Shown here piece after piece: positions 11,846 to 23,785 of a stretch of DNA of 64,000 nucleotides. Position 1 is the first letter of the stretch. Every line of letters begins with the position of its first letter. The DNA is from Galbula dea (lineage: Eukaryota > Chordata > Aves > Piciformes > Galbulidae). The notes under the pieces were generated by a model. The model did not search any database, was not told the origin of the DNA, and worked only from the letters and a program-made list of their open reading frames with translations. The DNA is taken from assembly GCA_013399015.1 (NCBI GenBank), contig VWZX01002543.1, positions 62,001 to 126,000 on the forward strand. Direction: 5' to 3'. Position numbers and translations under genes: made by a program.

Positions 11846-13427
11846 AATGCTGCTGTGTATGTGTGTTCTTGTGGCTACTCCAAATAGGAAATAAAGCAGG
11901 TAAGATCGAGTGTACCTCATAGCTAATCTAATAGTTCCACTTTCTTGAGGGAACTTCCATGGTAGCTTAACATTGCCCAAATCTGAATGGGAAAGATGTG
12001 GAGGTCAGTCAGGTACAAAGCGGGGTGAAACTGTCATCAATGAGGTAATAGTATCTGACCAGTGTTTTAGACAAGCAATTCCAAGATACTGGCTTAATTT
12101 CAGGGTTTTGAGGTATTCACTTAATTTGGGCTACTTTGAGAAGATGCACCTATTTTTCAAATTAAATTTGCTTATGGTGCCTTTAATGAGTGAATGAATG
12201 CCCAGTAAACACCCCTTTTTTTTTTTTGTTCAGGTGGAATACTTCCCTTTCTTACCATTTCTCCTGATGCTGTTTTTAACAGTGTGTTATCAACATTATT
12301 TAGAAAATACATTATAAAGAACAGTTCCACACACAAGGGGAAATTGCATTTACCATCTTAATTTTTCCTTCTCTGATTTCTGGTTTGTCCCTCTTTTTGA
12401 TGCTTATTTCCAAGCAACTTTGAAACCAAGATTATTCTTTTGAAGTTTAAATAATTTCCCAAGAAGGTATCATTGCAAGTTTGGTTCAGAAATTTATGCA
12501 TTGCAGTAGTCTAGTTGCCTCTTAACAAAACTGGTGTTTCTGACTTGGATTTCTGAAGTTTCCTTGAAACACAAGTTTTGTTAGACTCTGATCTAATATG
12601 ATTGTGTGGAAATCTAGTCTGGGCTGCTAAGGAACGGAGTGTGTTTCAGTAGCATGAGAATGAATACATTTTGTGCTGTTAAGTATGTGATTAATTTTCT
12701 GATGAGTTGCAGGCTACTGAAAATCCAATTTAGGCAAACAATTTGGAATGTGTTAGTTGAAAATACTTAATCATAGACATGAATATGAACTTACCATGCT
12801 CATTGCTTTACACTTGCAGGTTAGCTTGAGTTATGAATGCATATTGTTCAGTGGAAGCAGAAGAGGCAATAGCAGTGACTGGCTGTGATGAAGAGCATGG
12901 TCTTGCTGGTGGCCACAGCAGTGGGAGGTGGTTTCTCCTCCCTTGCTGTTTTGCTACAGCTGACCACCCTTACCCAACGTTGCCTCCCTGCCTGCCCTGT
13001 GTCCTGCTAACTGCAGGATAGGGAGTGGTGACTGCACGCAGGATGCTGCTGCTGGCATTGGATCAGCAATGATCAAACAAAACAATCTCCTCTTTACAGT
13101 CTGATCCTTTGTGGAAATGCTAATAATAAATCCTTTGTTCTGATGCTAATAAAAGTGATTATTTTGGAGGGGTTCAGTTTTTTCCATGTAGGAATAGGCA
13201 GCTTGCTACTGCAGTTTGCTTGTCAATGCCGATGCCTGGCAGTTAAAATTGCAGGCATTTGGGGTATTCCATCGTGTTCCTAGCTGTTTATCTTCCTTGT
13301 GTCAGAAATCAATGTTTCAGCAACAGAAAATATGAAATAAAGAAATAAAAAGTTGCATTCAGACCTTGAAGTCATGCTGAGTTATTAAACAACATTATTT
13401 GAAAACTTAGAAATAAAATTCAGTGTC

Positions 13428-13743
13428 TGAAGGGGGCCTACAAGAAGGCTGGGGAGGGACTTTTTAGGAGGTCAGACAGTGACAGAACCAGGGGAAATGG
13501 ATGTAAGCTAGAGGAGGGGAGATTTAGATTGGCTATTAGGAGAAAGTTCTTCACTGTTAGGGTGGTTAGACAGTGGAACAGGTTGCCCAGAGAGGTTGTG
13601 GAAGCCCCATCCCTGGGGAAGCTTTTAAGACAAGGCTTGATGGGGCCCTGGGTAACCTGATCTAGTGGATGGTGTCCCTGCCAGGCAGGGGGGTTGGAAC
13701 TGGATGATCTTTGAGGTCCCTTCCAACTCTGATGATTCTATGA
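13428..13743 (+). mobile_element. CR1 LINE 3' end, about 316 bases
   Basis: The plus-strand copy starts GAAGGGGGCCTACAAGAAGG, the region encoding the ORF2 C-terminus in this family. It continues with GAGGGGAGATTTAGATTGG and GGTTGCCCAGAGAGGTTGTGG and ends CCAACTCTGATGATTCTATGA. The same subfamily tail appears in inverse at 63049-63515. There is no long open frame. Confidence 0.93.
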
Positions 13744-14019
13744 AAATTGATGTTGGAGCCTCTCTGCCTCATGGTCAGGTGATGGCTGGAGATGAAAGGT
13801 AGCTGCAGGCTCCTTCAGTTACTTTACCTTGAATGATATTTTGATGTGTGAGTGTTTTAGATATGAGACACTGGTAGAGAGGTAACAGTGATGTTCTGTT
13901 AGTGGCACGTTGTCCTTACAAAGCAATGGAGGAAGAAGGTACTTGAAAGGGTAACCTGGTGAGGTGTATTATGAAGGGCAGCTGGTGTGGTCTCCATGCT
14001 GGTGTGGTGCCTGTAGGGC

Positions 14020-14250
14020 TTTGACCCCGAGGACTCTGCAGATCATTCATAGCGATCACGGGTTATGTAGACAAGGTCTGGATGCGAGATCTCAGATAGC
14101 GGTAGCACATCCTCTGGGGCAGAGCCACAGTCCAGAACAAGCTCCGGGGCGCTCCCACGTTCCCCTGCAAGCCAGGATCCACCTTCGCTCCGGGGCCAGC
14201 ACTGGGCTCTGTGGGAAGGGCTGGGAAGTCTCCGGGGAGTTCCTGTTGCA
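14020..14250. other. CpG-rich islet in the upstream TPK1 intron
   Basis: About eleven CpGs fall within 230 bases, in GC-rich sequence containing CTCCGGGGCGCTCCCACG and TTCGCTCCGGGGCC, while the surrounding intron has almost none. Open frames cross it on both strands (plus 13964-14344, 126 codons; minus 14043-14294, 83 codons), but I recognise neither protein. No TATA box or splice pattern stands out. It could be a small regulatory element, an exon of an unrecognised transcript, or a young insertion. Confidence 0.35.
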
Positions 14251-15173
14251 ACAGAGCAGATACAGGGCTGTAGAGAGCTTAGATTCCTTCTCACTCTGGA
14301 AAAGACAGGATTTAAGGCAGAAGCAGGATCTTCTGCCTGTTTAGTTTGATATCTCCTTCTCCTGTTTGATTTGTGAGGATGTTTAATTTGACAAATGAGT
14401 CTTTAAAGACATTCAAAACAAATAATTTATCAGGAAAACGTCAGGATTAACGTTTTGCACTTCAGTGCATTTTTCCCTTTGTGTGTGTATGTGCTAATCT
14501 GTGTTTTTCCTGGTAGCTGGTAATAATAGATGTGTGCTCAGGGCAGGAAGAAAAGCTGATTAAATGTTACATTATTGCTGTAGCTGTCATTTTTTTTTTT
14601 TTCAGACAGAGCATAAAAGAGGAGAAAATGAAAAGAATAAACCTCTTCCTTATCCTTCCCTCGGTGGCATCGAGCCATGTAGCCTTGTCATGGAAAGGTC
14701 AGTTAGATTTTGGTTGAAATGATGGCAGCAAGCACTTTGTATGTTTGGGCTCTTTCCTCCTGGCCTTTGCTGCAGCAGGGCACTGGGATGCTCTGGGTTG
14801 CACTGGGTATAAGGCAGAGAGGCAAGTACCAGAGCTCCTGGGTTTGACAGAACGGGAGAAGAATGACAGGAGAGAGGACAGAAAATCATATCCTAAGTGA
14901 GGGTTGTAGGAATATTAAATCTAACACCTGACAAGAGATTACTCCAAACCCAGCAGCCTTGAATATGAATCATTGTAATGAACTCTGTGTGGAAGTGTAC
15001 CTGAATTCAGGCCAGAAACTCAGTCTAGTGCAAAAACAGTTGCTCTCCTGCCTCTGACAGCATGATACTCCTGCTCTATTTACTGATACTCAGGTTTTTT
15101 AGATTGTGGTTATGCTTTTTTGGTACTTAAGGATTTGTTTTTAGAAGGGTTGATGTATTATTCCTTCCTTCTT

Positions 15174-15185
15174 CCCCCCCCCCCN
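15174..15185. repeat. Poly-C tract ending in an unknown base
   Basis: Eleven C residues (15174-15184) run straight into an N at 15185. This is the usual signature of a homopolymer that could not be read through, so its true length is unknown. Confidence 0.85.
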
Positions 15186-15860
15186 GATGACTATGTAACT
15201 TAATTTTTGGCTAAAATTCAGGGGAGGTTTTTAACTGTAGGAGAAATTCTTTAATTTTCCCTATGTTTCCTTTCTGTGTGAGCCTTTTAGAGAGATGTGT
15301 TACCTGTGTGGCCTGTGCTCAATACTGAATCAATGCACTGAGAAGAGAATAGTGCTTCCTGATTGATCAGCACATTGCTTCCTTCCTTGTATTCTCATAT
15401 TTAATTGCTGAATGAATTCTGCCTCTCTTTAGCTGAGGTTTCTATGATGTTTACAGCTCTAAGCAGCATGAGTTTTGTAGGAAATGTCTACAGTAGTTTT
15501 TCATCTGAGATCCATAATCCAGTCCATATGGAAGCAGGCTGCCAGCTTTGGTGTTGATGTTTCCTGGAGGACTGCTGATCTTCTCTTTTGTGTGTGACAC
15601 AGATGGTGTTGAGGTCAGGTGTGAGACATTGGTTGCTGAGGGGTCTTTCTTGGGTACACAGAGTTTAAAAGAGCAACCACTGTGTTCTTTGCAGCATTTG
15701 TAAAACTAAAATTTGTTCTTGGGCTGGAAACATTAATGAAAATTTGTGACTTGTCAATGGCAGAAGAAAAAGCAAAAAAAAGAGGAATTCTGGGTGACAT
15801 TCCTAAGAAGGAGTCACTCCTAGAAGGTGCTGAGTACTGCTGACTGCTCTTCCTTCTGAT

Positions 15861-15928
15861 TCTGGGGGTTGGACTTGATCATCTTTCTAGGTCTCTTGCA
15901 ACCCCTAACATTCTATGATTCTGTGATT
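15861..15928 (+). mobile_element. CR1 3'-tail fragment, 68 bases
   Basis: Only the last part of a plus-strand CR1 is present: GGGGGTTGGACTTGATCATC, then CAACCCCTAACATTCTATGA and TTCTGTGATT. The CTAACATTCTATG ending places it with the TTAGGAGTTGG group of copies. It has no coding content. Confidence 0.82.
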
Positions 15929-18900
15929 ACTGCAGCACCTTAGAAAGCACCTGTATATCTCTAGCTTAATTTGGAACCACAGACTGTCCTGAGAGCAGGT
16001 GGCATTCTTCACCATGCTGATGCACAGCTCTGTGCACTCCTGCAAATCTAAACTACTGGTAACAGGTGCCAAGACTTTACAGTTTTTAAATACATTAAGG
16101 ATGGATCTATTTTAAGTGGTGAAGAAGCCTCTTAGCAAGGCCAGTGTCCAACTGCAAAGCAGGAAGCTATTATGGACTGAGAAGTAATTTGCTAAGCAGA
16201 GCTGCAGATGACCAAAGGAGAGATGTCTGCAGTGCAGGTGTATGACAGCAGTTAGGGACACATGGGTGGGAGGGAGCAGTCTGAGGTACAGATAGGTCCC
16301 CTGGCTAGCAAGTGTGCAGCTATAGAAAGCAGGATGTAATAAATATGTTCTTGCAGATTTTGCAGGACAAAGGAGGAAAGGTGAAAGGACATAAATGCAG
16401 ATTCTGCATTTTGTTGCTTGTTACTGGAGGTTTTTATTAATGCTGAGACAAAAATACTAGCCAAATGTATCAAGCAAACCAAGCAGTTCACTGCATTTCA
16501 GATACATATTACTACCAGTGCTCCTAGTCATTAATTAAACAGGGTTCTCTTTTGTGTAGATTATGCTGGCAGGTTAATTATGGTTACCAGGTTACTGAAT
16601 CAATAAAGGAATGATGGAAACAGATTGCATACCTGGAAGAGATTGTGTAGAATTAGAAAGTAACACAGGGGATGTACTAAGGCAGTTTGAAGGGAGGTGT
16701 CATCCATTTGAATTTAGGCAAAAACATGGATTAGTTTCAAGATATGTTTGAAAAACAGAAAAATTATTTTAAATGCTAATTACATAGAATAATAGAATAG
16801 GAATAATAGTAGGAATAGTAAGGTCATGTTTTTCTTCCCCAGGTTTTGGTACTGTGTATAAATGCATTTCCTTTTTTATTGCCCTTGTCTTATTCAGTTT
16901 GCAGGAGCTGCATCTGTTCTGTAGTCATTTCCCCTGCCTCAATTTGCAGGGCTATTGAAGGGGTGATAAAATATTTGCTTCCTTCCTGCAAAAGCTCCAG
17001 GACTAGTTAGCTGAGAGCCAAGGCCACCTTTGTGTACGACACTGTTCATATCCTGTCTGATGGTGACAGGGAGTTGTTTAGATTCACCTGAAGAGTAAAT
17101 GTAAATTGTTTCCATTACTTTTGTTGTGCTAGAGTATTTTGTGTAAAAACATACTAATAACTAGTCTTAAAATTGACCTCTCAACTTCAGTTGCTGAAGG
17201 GAAATAGTTCACTGGCTCCTAGCAAGAAACACCATTGAAAATGAAGACATTGCTCAGCCTCGTTTTTCATTCATCTCACATTGCCTGTGAGAAGCTCTTT
17301 TTCAGAGAGATCATGGGCTGATAATATGCTCCTGAAGTAACTCTTCCTCAGAACAGCTGGAGCTGAAGGGTATTTACTCTTGCCATCATTCCAGCCACTA
17401 CTGAACTGAACATCTGCTGCTCCCAGTAACCTGGGTAGCAATTATTGGCGGTGCCTTTGAGTTTCCCTGTCTGTACTCTTCACTAGGCAGCACAAGGAAA
17501 CAGTCGATTTTTGGGTTATGTCTTCACTGAATGACACTGGAGTTATATCAGAAAGGAAGATGACAGATAGAAAAGGTGGTGATTGGAGAGATGAAGCTGT
17601 TTCCAAGGAGTGGAGCTTAGGGCAGAATATTCCTTTTGGGAAGGTTATCATTTGTGGTAATGCCAAGGAGCGTGGATTCTCACACTGAACTGGCTCTGCA
17701 CTGCCCTCGTGCTCTGTGTCATCTCTTCAGTGTCACCTTTTCTAACAACAGAAGCACCAAATGTTATCTTGGGGATCTCCAGCTGAGCAGGGTGGCCAAG
17801 GACACTGGTCTCAGCTTCCAGTTGTGCTGGTTGAAAAAGCTGCTGCTCCTGACTGCGTATCACAGTGCCTTTGCTGGAGGTGTTGGTCTTCCTGACCCAG
17901 CAGAGCTCACTGAGGTACTGGGAGAACCACTCTGTAGTCTGGCCCAGTTTACAGAGGGAGTGTTAACTAAAAGCCTTCAGGTAATGTCTATTGACTTAGC
18001 TCTTTCTGAGGTCCATGAACAAGAGTGATTCCATGTACAGTGCACCTAGCAAATTTTGGGGGGTCAGAAGAGAGAAGGTGTGTGCAAGACCACCTGTTTT
18101 CTGTCCAACCCCACGAGCCCCACCATCCATTTTGGCCACCCTGAAGATAGCTTGGCTTTGACCCATGTGTGACCATTAGCACTTCATCCCTCTGTGTCAC
18201 TTTCCACTTTTTCATGTGTAAGTTGTAAACTCCTTGGAAGAAGGTCCCTCTTTTTCTCACCATGCCCAGCCAAACAAAGCCCCAATTTTATTCAGGTCCT
18301 TCAGTGCCTGCTGAAATAATGAGGTTTTGTGTGAGCTGCTGCGAAGTGCCTAGAGACTGCTAGACTTGCCTACACAGTTGCTGGAGCACACCTTGGCCAA
18401 ATTACTGTTTGTAAAGCAATTTTGTCTCTAATATAAAAGACACTGTATAAAAACAGTTCCTATTATATTTTCATAGAGAATTTTCCATCTGAATTGTAAA
18501 GGTAGAATTGCTGCCTATCTCCTTAAACACTTCCAGATAATAATGATACGTGTTCTTCTAGCTAATATGTATCATTTCTTTTTATCAAGCAAGGCTTGAT
18601 TCATAGCTGGAGGAATAATATGATTTACTGGCCTCCAGCCAATCAGTTAATTGCCTGCTAGTTACTTAAAGCACCTGGGGCTTTGGTTCATTCCAGTATG
18701 TTATTAACTTGCTGGTAAAGGATCAGTACCTCATGCATAGTTTCTCTAAATAACTTTACAATGCTGCTGAAGTTTAATTAATTTTTATTATTATCATTTA
18801 TTCTTGTAAATAAAAATAAATATGTGGGGACAGCTTTAAGTTGCAGTTATATAAGGTAAGTATTTTGATTTGAAATATCAAATAGTAGCTTCATATCCAT

Positions 18901-19008
18901 GTGAGCAGTATACAAGTGTCACAGACCTGTTACTTAAGCAGCTTCAGGTTTTTGGGAGAACCTCAGTACTTTTACATGTACCAGACTGATATGTTTTGTA
19001 GTACATAG

Positions 19009-19061
19009 TTTGGGGTTTTGGTTGGTTTTTGGGTGTTTTGTTGGGTTTGTGTTTTTTTTTC
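19009..19061 (+). repeat. G/T-rich low-complexity tract
   Basis: The strand is almost entirely G and T (TTTGGGGTTTTGGTTGG and similar), ending in a run of nine or ten T residues. It is one of several such tracts in these introns. Confidence 0.8.
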
Positions 19062-19396
19062 CAGTAGTGTTGGTTTAAAATAATAAGGTCAGGTGAAGAG
19101 ATTTTAGGCTAGGCATCACTTATGATCAGTTCATTGGGGTAGTTTATTACAGTTAAGAATCTGGCTCTCTTGCAGTAATTGAGACAGAAAACAGACTCTT
19201 TCATCTCTCCCTTTCTGTATCTCACCCCTTCTTCTTTCTCCCAGAAGTCATAAGCCACTTGTTTAAACTGTGGGAGACTAGATTAAAAATCACAGTTCTC
19301 AGAAGGAGAAAGTGGGGCTGTTTTGCCCAGGAAGCATCCTTTAGGTAGGTTCTGTACCTGAAGTTAGAAAAGATCTTTTCTGCAGCATGCTTACAT

Positions 19397-19499
19397 TTGG
19401 GTGGGGGTTTTGTTGTTGTTTGTTTTGTGGGGGTGTTTTGGTTTTGTATTTTGGGGGTTTTGGGTTGGTTTGGTTTTGTGTGTGTGGTTTGTTTTTTTC
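19397..19499 (+). repeat. G/T-rich low-complexity tract with repeated G runs
   Basis: About 100 bases are nearly all G and T, with four runs of three or more G (three of them five long) separated by T-rich spacers. The last part (GGGGGTTTTGGGTTGGTTTGG) has closely spaced G runs. A long open frame on the opposite strand through here is a low-complexity artefact. Confidence 0.85.
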
Positions 19500-20799
19500 T
19501 AAAGAGTGCCTCAACTGATGAATTGCTTTCGTAGCTCAAGAGGAGAGAAAAGATTCTGTAATTGCTTAGGTCCTAGACCTTGCTTAGATGCCTTTTATCT
19601 ATCTGCTGAATAATGATGGCCTAAATAGCTAATTTAAGGACAGGTATTACTATCCTTGCAATGGACCATTACTGCATTCTGTGCCAGCTGAACTCCCTGA
19701 GAGAAGTTAACAAATAGGAATTGCATTAATCTAGTTTCAGCTGTAAGCTTAAGGAAGAGGAGAAGTTAAAAGCTTCCAGTCAAACACAATGGGCTGAAAA
19801 AGTTGTTCTTTTGGTCTTGTGATGTTTGTATTGATCAGGATGAGTGAGGAACCTGGTAAGAGCCAGGAACAGTGAATCACCATGGGGAGTGGCTGGCCAG
19901 GGACCATAATTTAGAAATTATCTCAGCTAATACGATTTGTCAGGATCAAATCTGCTTGACCTTGGCTTGTTGATAACCGTTTTGGATGGTGGCTGGAAGG
20001 GAGTGAGTGAGGTGGGATGAGGCAGAGCAGAGAGCATGGTCTCTGCAAGAAGGCTGAGGAAGGCAGTGCTTCCCGCAGTGGGTCCTGTAGGGAGAAGGGT
20101 CACTGGAACCAGAGCAGTGAGTGAGCAATGCCGTTTCTGCCCTCCATGCTCTTGCAGTCAGTAGGAAAAAGGCTGCTGTTTCCCTAGCAGGGAACTAGTA
20201 GCTTTTGTGCTGACCTGTTTGCTGCTGCTCCTCTTTTTCCCTTCTCCTCCTCCTTGCTGATCCTCAGATTTCAGCCCTCTGAGGTCTGCTTGTCAGTCTC
20301 TTTGCCTGCAGACCTGGAAGGAGCAATTTGCTCTGCTGTAGAAGTGACAGCTGCTTTTGTCTTGGTGCTGCCCTTATTTGACTTGTGCATCTCAAAGCAA
20401 AACCGATAAAGACTGCTAAGACAAGGGTGGTCATTTTCAATCTTTAATAGCTTATCATAACTCCAAAATCTCATGAAAGGACTGTGTGTTAGTTAAATGA
20501 TGATGAGTAGTGATGGTTATGAATAAAATATACCCATTTGTGTCTGGTTCTGTCAGAATAGCGTTAGACTTTTCTCTGGGTCTTAAGTATATGAACAAAG
20601 GGATCCCAAGAGAACAACATGTCATTGTAGAGCCATCACTGTGAACTTTTCACCTGGAGGAGAAGATCTTTAGGTCCAAGGTGCAGGTTCCCACTTGTTC
20701 AGACAAGTACATCCCCATATGTGGAGCATGGGCCCTTTTCAGGTGTTGAATCCTTGCCCCCCATGTAGTTTAAGCTGTCCGGGCAGCAGGTTAGGGTAG

Positions 20800-21142
20800 A
20801 TCATAGAATCATAGAATGGCTGAGGTTGGAAGGGACCTTAAAGGTCATCTAGTTCCAACCCCCCTGCCGTGGGCAGGGATGCCAGTCGCTAGACCAGGTC
20901 ACCCAGGGCCACATCCAGCCTGACCTTGAACACTGCCAAGGATGGGGCATCCACAACCTCTCTGGGCAACCTGTTCCAGTGCCTAACCACCCTCCTGGTA
21001 AAGAAATTCCTCCTAATCTCTAACCTAAATTTCCCCTCCTTTAGCTTGTAACCATTCCCCCTCGTCTTATCACAATTTGAGAACCTAAAGTGTCTTTCCC
21101 CCTCTATCCTATAGTCCCCTTTTAGGTACTGGAAAGCAGCTA
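20800..21142 (-). mobile_element. CR1 LINE 3' end just upstream of the first TPK1 exon
   Basis: The minus-strand copy begins with two octamers (ATCATAGAATCATAGAATGG), then GGTTGGAAGGGACCTTAAAG, GGGCATCCACAACCTCTCTG and TTTAGGTACTGGAAAGCAGC. It ends about 283 bases before the TPK1 exon at 21426. The frame is broken and the copy is 5'-truncated. Its tail subgroup (GGCTGAGGTTGG) matches 11306-11484 and probably 35290-35524. Confidence 0.94.
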
Positions 21143-21425
21143 AAGATAGAAATAATATAATGATAGAAATAAGCTCTTTGGAAAGTGCAGTGGTACAATC
21201 AGATGAAGATTGGCACTAGGCTGATAAAACCATTTCAGATGTTTCTTCAGAGAAACCAGAGAAGTAGTCAAGTACAGGAAGCTAAAAGCAATGTGAGATC
21301 TCCAGTTTATTCCCTACACTGTGATGAGCCACTGAGCTTACCCAGAGCTGTCAGTAATGCTGTGACTTCTGGGGGTTTTGTGTTTATAATGCTAACAGAT
21401 TGCTGTTCTGTTTCTTGCCCTGCAG

Positions 21426-21495
21426 CAGCCCTGAGAGCCTGTGCTGATGGAGGTGCCAATCGTCTTTATCACCTCACGGAAGGAAGCCGGGACAG
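21426..21495 (+). CDS. TPK1: TPK1 internal exon encoding the CADGGAN motif
   Basis: This is an internal coding exon of thiamine pyrophosphokinase 1, the cytosolic enzyme that transfers pyrophosphate from ATP to thiamine to make thiamine diphosphate. The 70 bases start with the last two bases of a split codon and then read [20 protein letters not shown], followed by RD and two bases of a serine codon. I recognise this from the human protein ([20 protein letters not shown]), so it corresponds to about residues 39-62. Its aspartate in CADGG is human D46, one of the acidic active-site residues as I recall them. Upstream are a branch-point-like TGCTAAC (21390-21396), a pyrimidine-rich stretch and the acceptor TTGCCCTGCAG. 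The donor is CAG/GTATTT. The preceding intron is phase 1 and the following one phase 2. The acceptor is a tandem CAGCAG, so the exon could also start at 21429 and lose one alanine codon. Identification is from remembered family sequence, not a search. Confidence 0.95.
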
Positions 21496-23451
21496 GTATT
21501 TGAACAACCAACTTGAAGTCATCTCCTCTCTGTGAAAGTCAAATCTGGAGGACCAGGGTCTGTTGGGTTAGTGAAGGAGCTGCCTGCTCTCTGCATGGTT
21601 CTTGAATGAGCTCTGGCAATCAGTGCTCTGTTTTCTCTGTGTTCTCTTGAATTATTATGCCCAGCCTGAAATATCTTTTTCCCTTAAGCCCAGTGGTCTT
21701 TTTTTTTTTTACCTATTGAAAGTTCTGCTCTCAGTCTTATTTTATGCATCCATCAGAGCTAGGCCTTTGATGCACTCTCTGGAAAAATCTTGCTGTAACC
21801 CTAGCAAGGACTGACCAGAGGAACATCTGCTGGCTCTCCCCAGGAGCTGAAACACAAAGTATGCCCTCTTCATTCTGCTTCTGAGACCTTAGAGGAGATC
21901 TGTTTGCTTTGTGAAGTGAGATGGGTAAGAAAATACAAAGTCTGCTTTTCTTTTTGAATTCTTTCCTTTTTAGCATCAGGGTATTATACATGAGCAAAGG
22001 TGAGAACAGGGATTATCTATAAATGTATGTGCTAGATGAGGAAAAACAACTGAAAGGAGAATATGTTCTTGTTTTCTGTACTGGCATTGCAAATTGTAAA
22101 ACATCCCGCTGTCTGCCCAAGGTGTGTTTAGCTGGGATTGTGATGCAAAATACTGCATTCAAGTGCTTTCTCACTTTTGTAGTGGAAACAGTGGAAAGCT
22201 GTTTTAAGGTTACTCAGGATCCTTTTTGTTCCTCTTCAGGATTTTCAGTTGTTTTGAGCAAGAATTTGTAAGTAAATAGTTTAATAAAAAGAAAATAAAT
22301 GAATGTTGCTGACTCTCAGGGCAAAGGCATGAAACAAGTATCTGGTAGGACTTGCACACTTCTGAACAGTTTAGTTCATACAGCAAAATCTGACACACAT
22401 TTTGTATTTCATCTCATGGCCAGGGGAAATTTGGTTTCCCCCGCTCCCTCAGAGTAAAGAGCAAAGTTGGAGATGAAGGCTGTAGTCTTCAAGCAGAAGT
22501 TAAAATCTCTTCCTTTGTCACCTGTGGGAAGTTTGATATCTGAGATCTACAGCTGCTAAAACCAAGACTAGAGTTTGTCAAGCACTACTAACTGTGTTGT
22601 AGGAGTGTTCCTCCTGTAATCATCTATTGCTCTTCTCCACATAGTTGCTCACAGAGCCATGCACATCCTAATTTTGAATTCAAACAGAAATCTGTTTGAC
22701 TTGCAGCAAGCAGTTCTTTGATTAATGGTGATGCTTTCCAAAGAACAACATTTTATAGCTTTCATTTTACCTTCTCCTGTAAACCATTCATCTCTTCTGC
22801 ACACCTTTGTCTTCATGTTAAATAAATATAAATCAGGGGGAAATGGATGATTTTTGCCTTGACTGAATAGTTCTTTCAGTCTTATATACATGGCCCTTGG
22901 AGTGTTCTTTTCCTGTCTTTCTCATCTTAATTGCTTTGGGTAGGTATATTTTTACCTTCAAAGTGATTCCTTTGAAACAAGAAAAAGACCTGCATAATTT
23001 TGATTATTGTCTTTAAAGAAATCAGTTTGCTGGAGGGAATATTCATTTCCTTCTCTGAAGTATTCTGCCTTATATTCCCTGTCCAGTGTTATGAAAGAGC
23101 TGTCTGCTCAGACTCTACTGACATGCTAATCATTTTTAGTGCTGTTTTAACCTTCTGTTCAAAACTCTATTCACAAAGCCCTGATACCTAATTGTGTTGT
23201 ATTAAACCCTAAAAACTGCAGTCCTTTAATTCTAGAGAGATTATTATATCCAAGAGATATAAATAAAGAAATTAATATTTTGGGCATGATTCTCAGTGAC
23301 AACAGTGTGTGAAGAATCTTTTAGAATGGGAATAAATTAGAACATTCTGGGACAAGAAGAGCTTGCATTATGGGACTGTTAACAGGGCTGGCTTCCTTTG
23401 GAGATCAGTGGAGTCATTGCTGCTAGTTTGAAGGGTTCACTTCCAAATCCT

Positions 23452-23785
23452 AGAAAAATACAGAGCTAAAAATGACCTCAAGAGATCTAGCCTTCTCTTT
23501 CCCTCTGTTTTAAGGTGAAGGCACACCTATCTGTTGCATTCTTGATGCATACATGGTAGGGAGTTCCTAATCTTCAAGTGGAAGCCCCTCACCACCACAT
23601 CCAGCTTCCTCTGCTGTAGGCTAAAATAAGCCCAGCTTGTTTGGTCTTTTTTTTGTGGGTCATCTTTTCTTATTCCTCTTATTGGTCTCTCTTCAGTTAC
23701 CTCATGGAGTGCTGTGGCTAAGGTTAGGCGAGGTGTTCTACTGGAGACTTAACCCAGTGCTGAATAATGCTTCAACTTGCTTCTC
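23452..23785 (-). mobile_element. Probable ancient CR1-like LINE remnant
   Basis: The similarity is weak but runs in the right order. An eroded 3' end on the minus strand contains ACAGAGCTAAAAATGACCTC then AAGAGATCTAGCC. A later stretch resembles the block that other copies carry as 'accagtgccgagta', here GGAGACTTAACCCAGTGCTG. It is much more diverged than the other CR1s and contains several length changes. It could be another old CR1-clade LINE; the call rests on reading by eye. Confidence 0.45.

Larger units (their letters stand above)
1..21425 (+). other. TPK1: TPK1 intron upstream of the CADGGAN exon (partial)
   Basis: By position this is the 3' part of a TPK1 intron whose 5' end lies before the window. 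I looked for the preceding coding exon (human residues around LKYCLVILNQPL) and did not recognise it. Besides the CR1 copies and low-complexity tracts listed separately, these stretches show nothing I can identify: 1-417, 1049-3227, 3317-9901 (only an inverted repeat near 7320), 10014-11129, 11846-13427, 13744-15860 (holds a CpG-rich islet and a poly-C tract) and 15929-20799 (holds G/T-rich tracts). Open frames there are short, have no family resemblance and are best read as chance. Confidence 0.8.

Noticed and set aside
17636..18028. 130-codon plus-strand open frame
   Set aside because: It looks mildly protein-like but has no recognised motif or exon borders. It cannot be supported without a search.
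19222..19539. 105-codon minus-strand frame rich in Thr, Lys, Pro and Asn
   Set aside because: It is produced by translating a G/T-rich low-complexity tract in reverse.
22283..22299. Two AATAAA motifs downstream of the first TPK1 exon, possible premature polyadenylation
   Set aside because: AATAAA is common in AT-rich introns, and no downstream GU-rich element or transcript evidence was seen.
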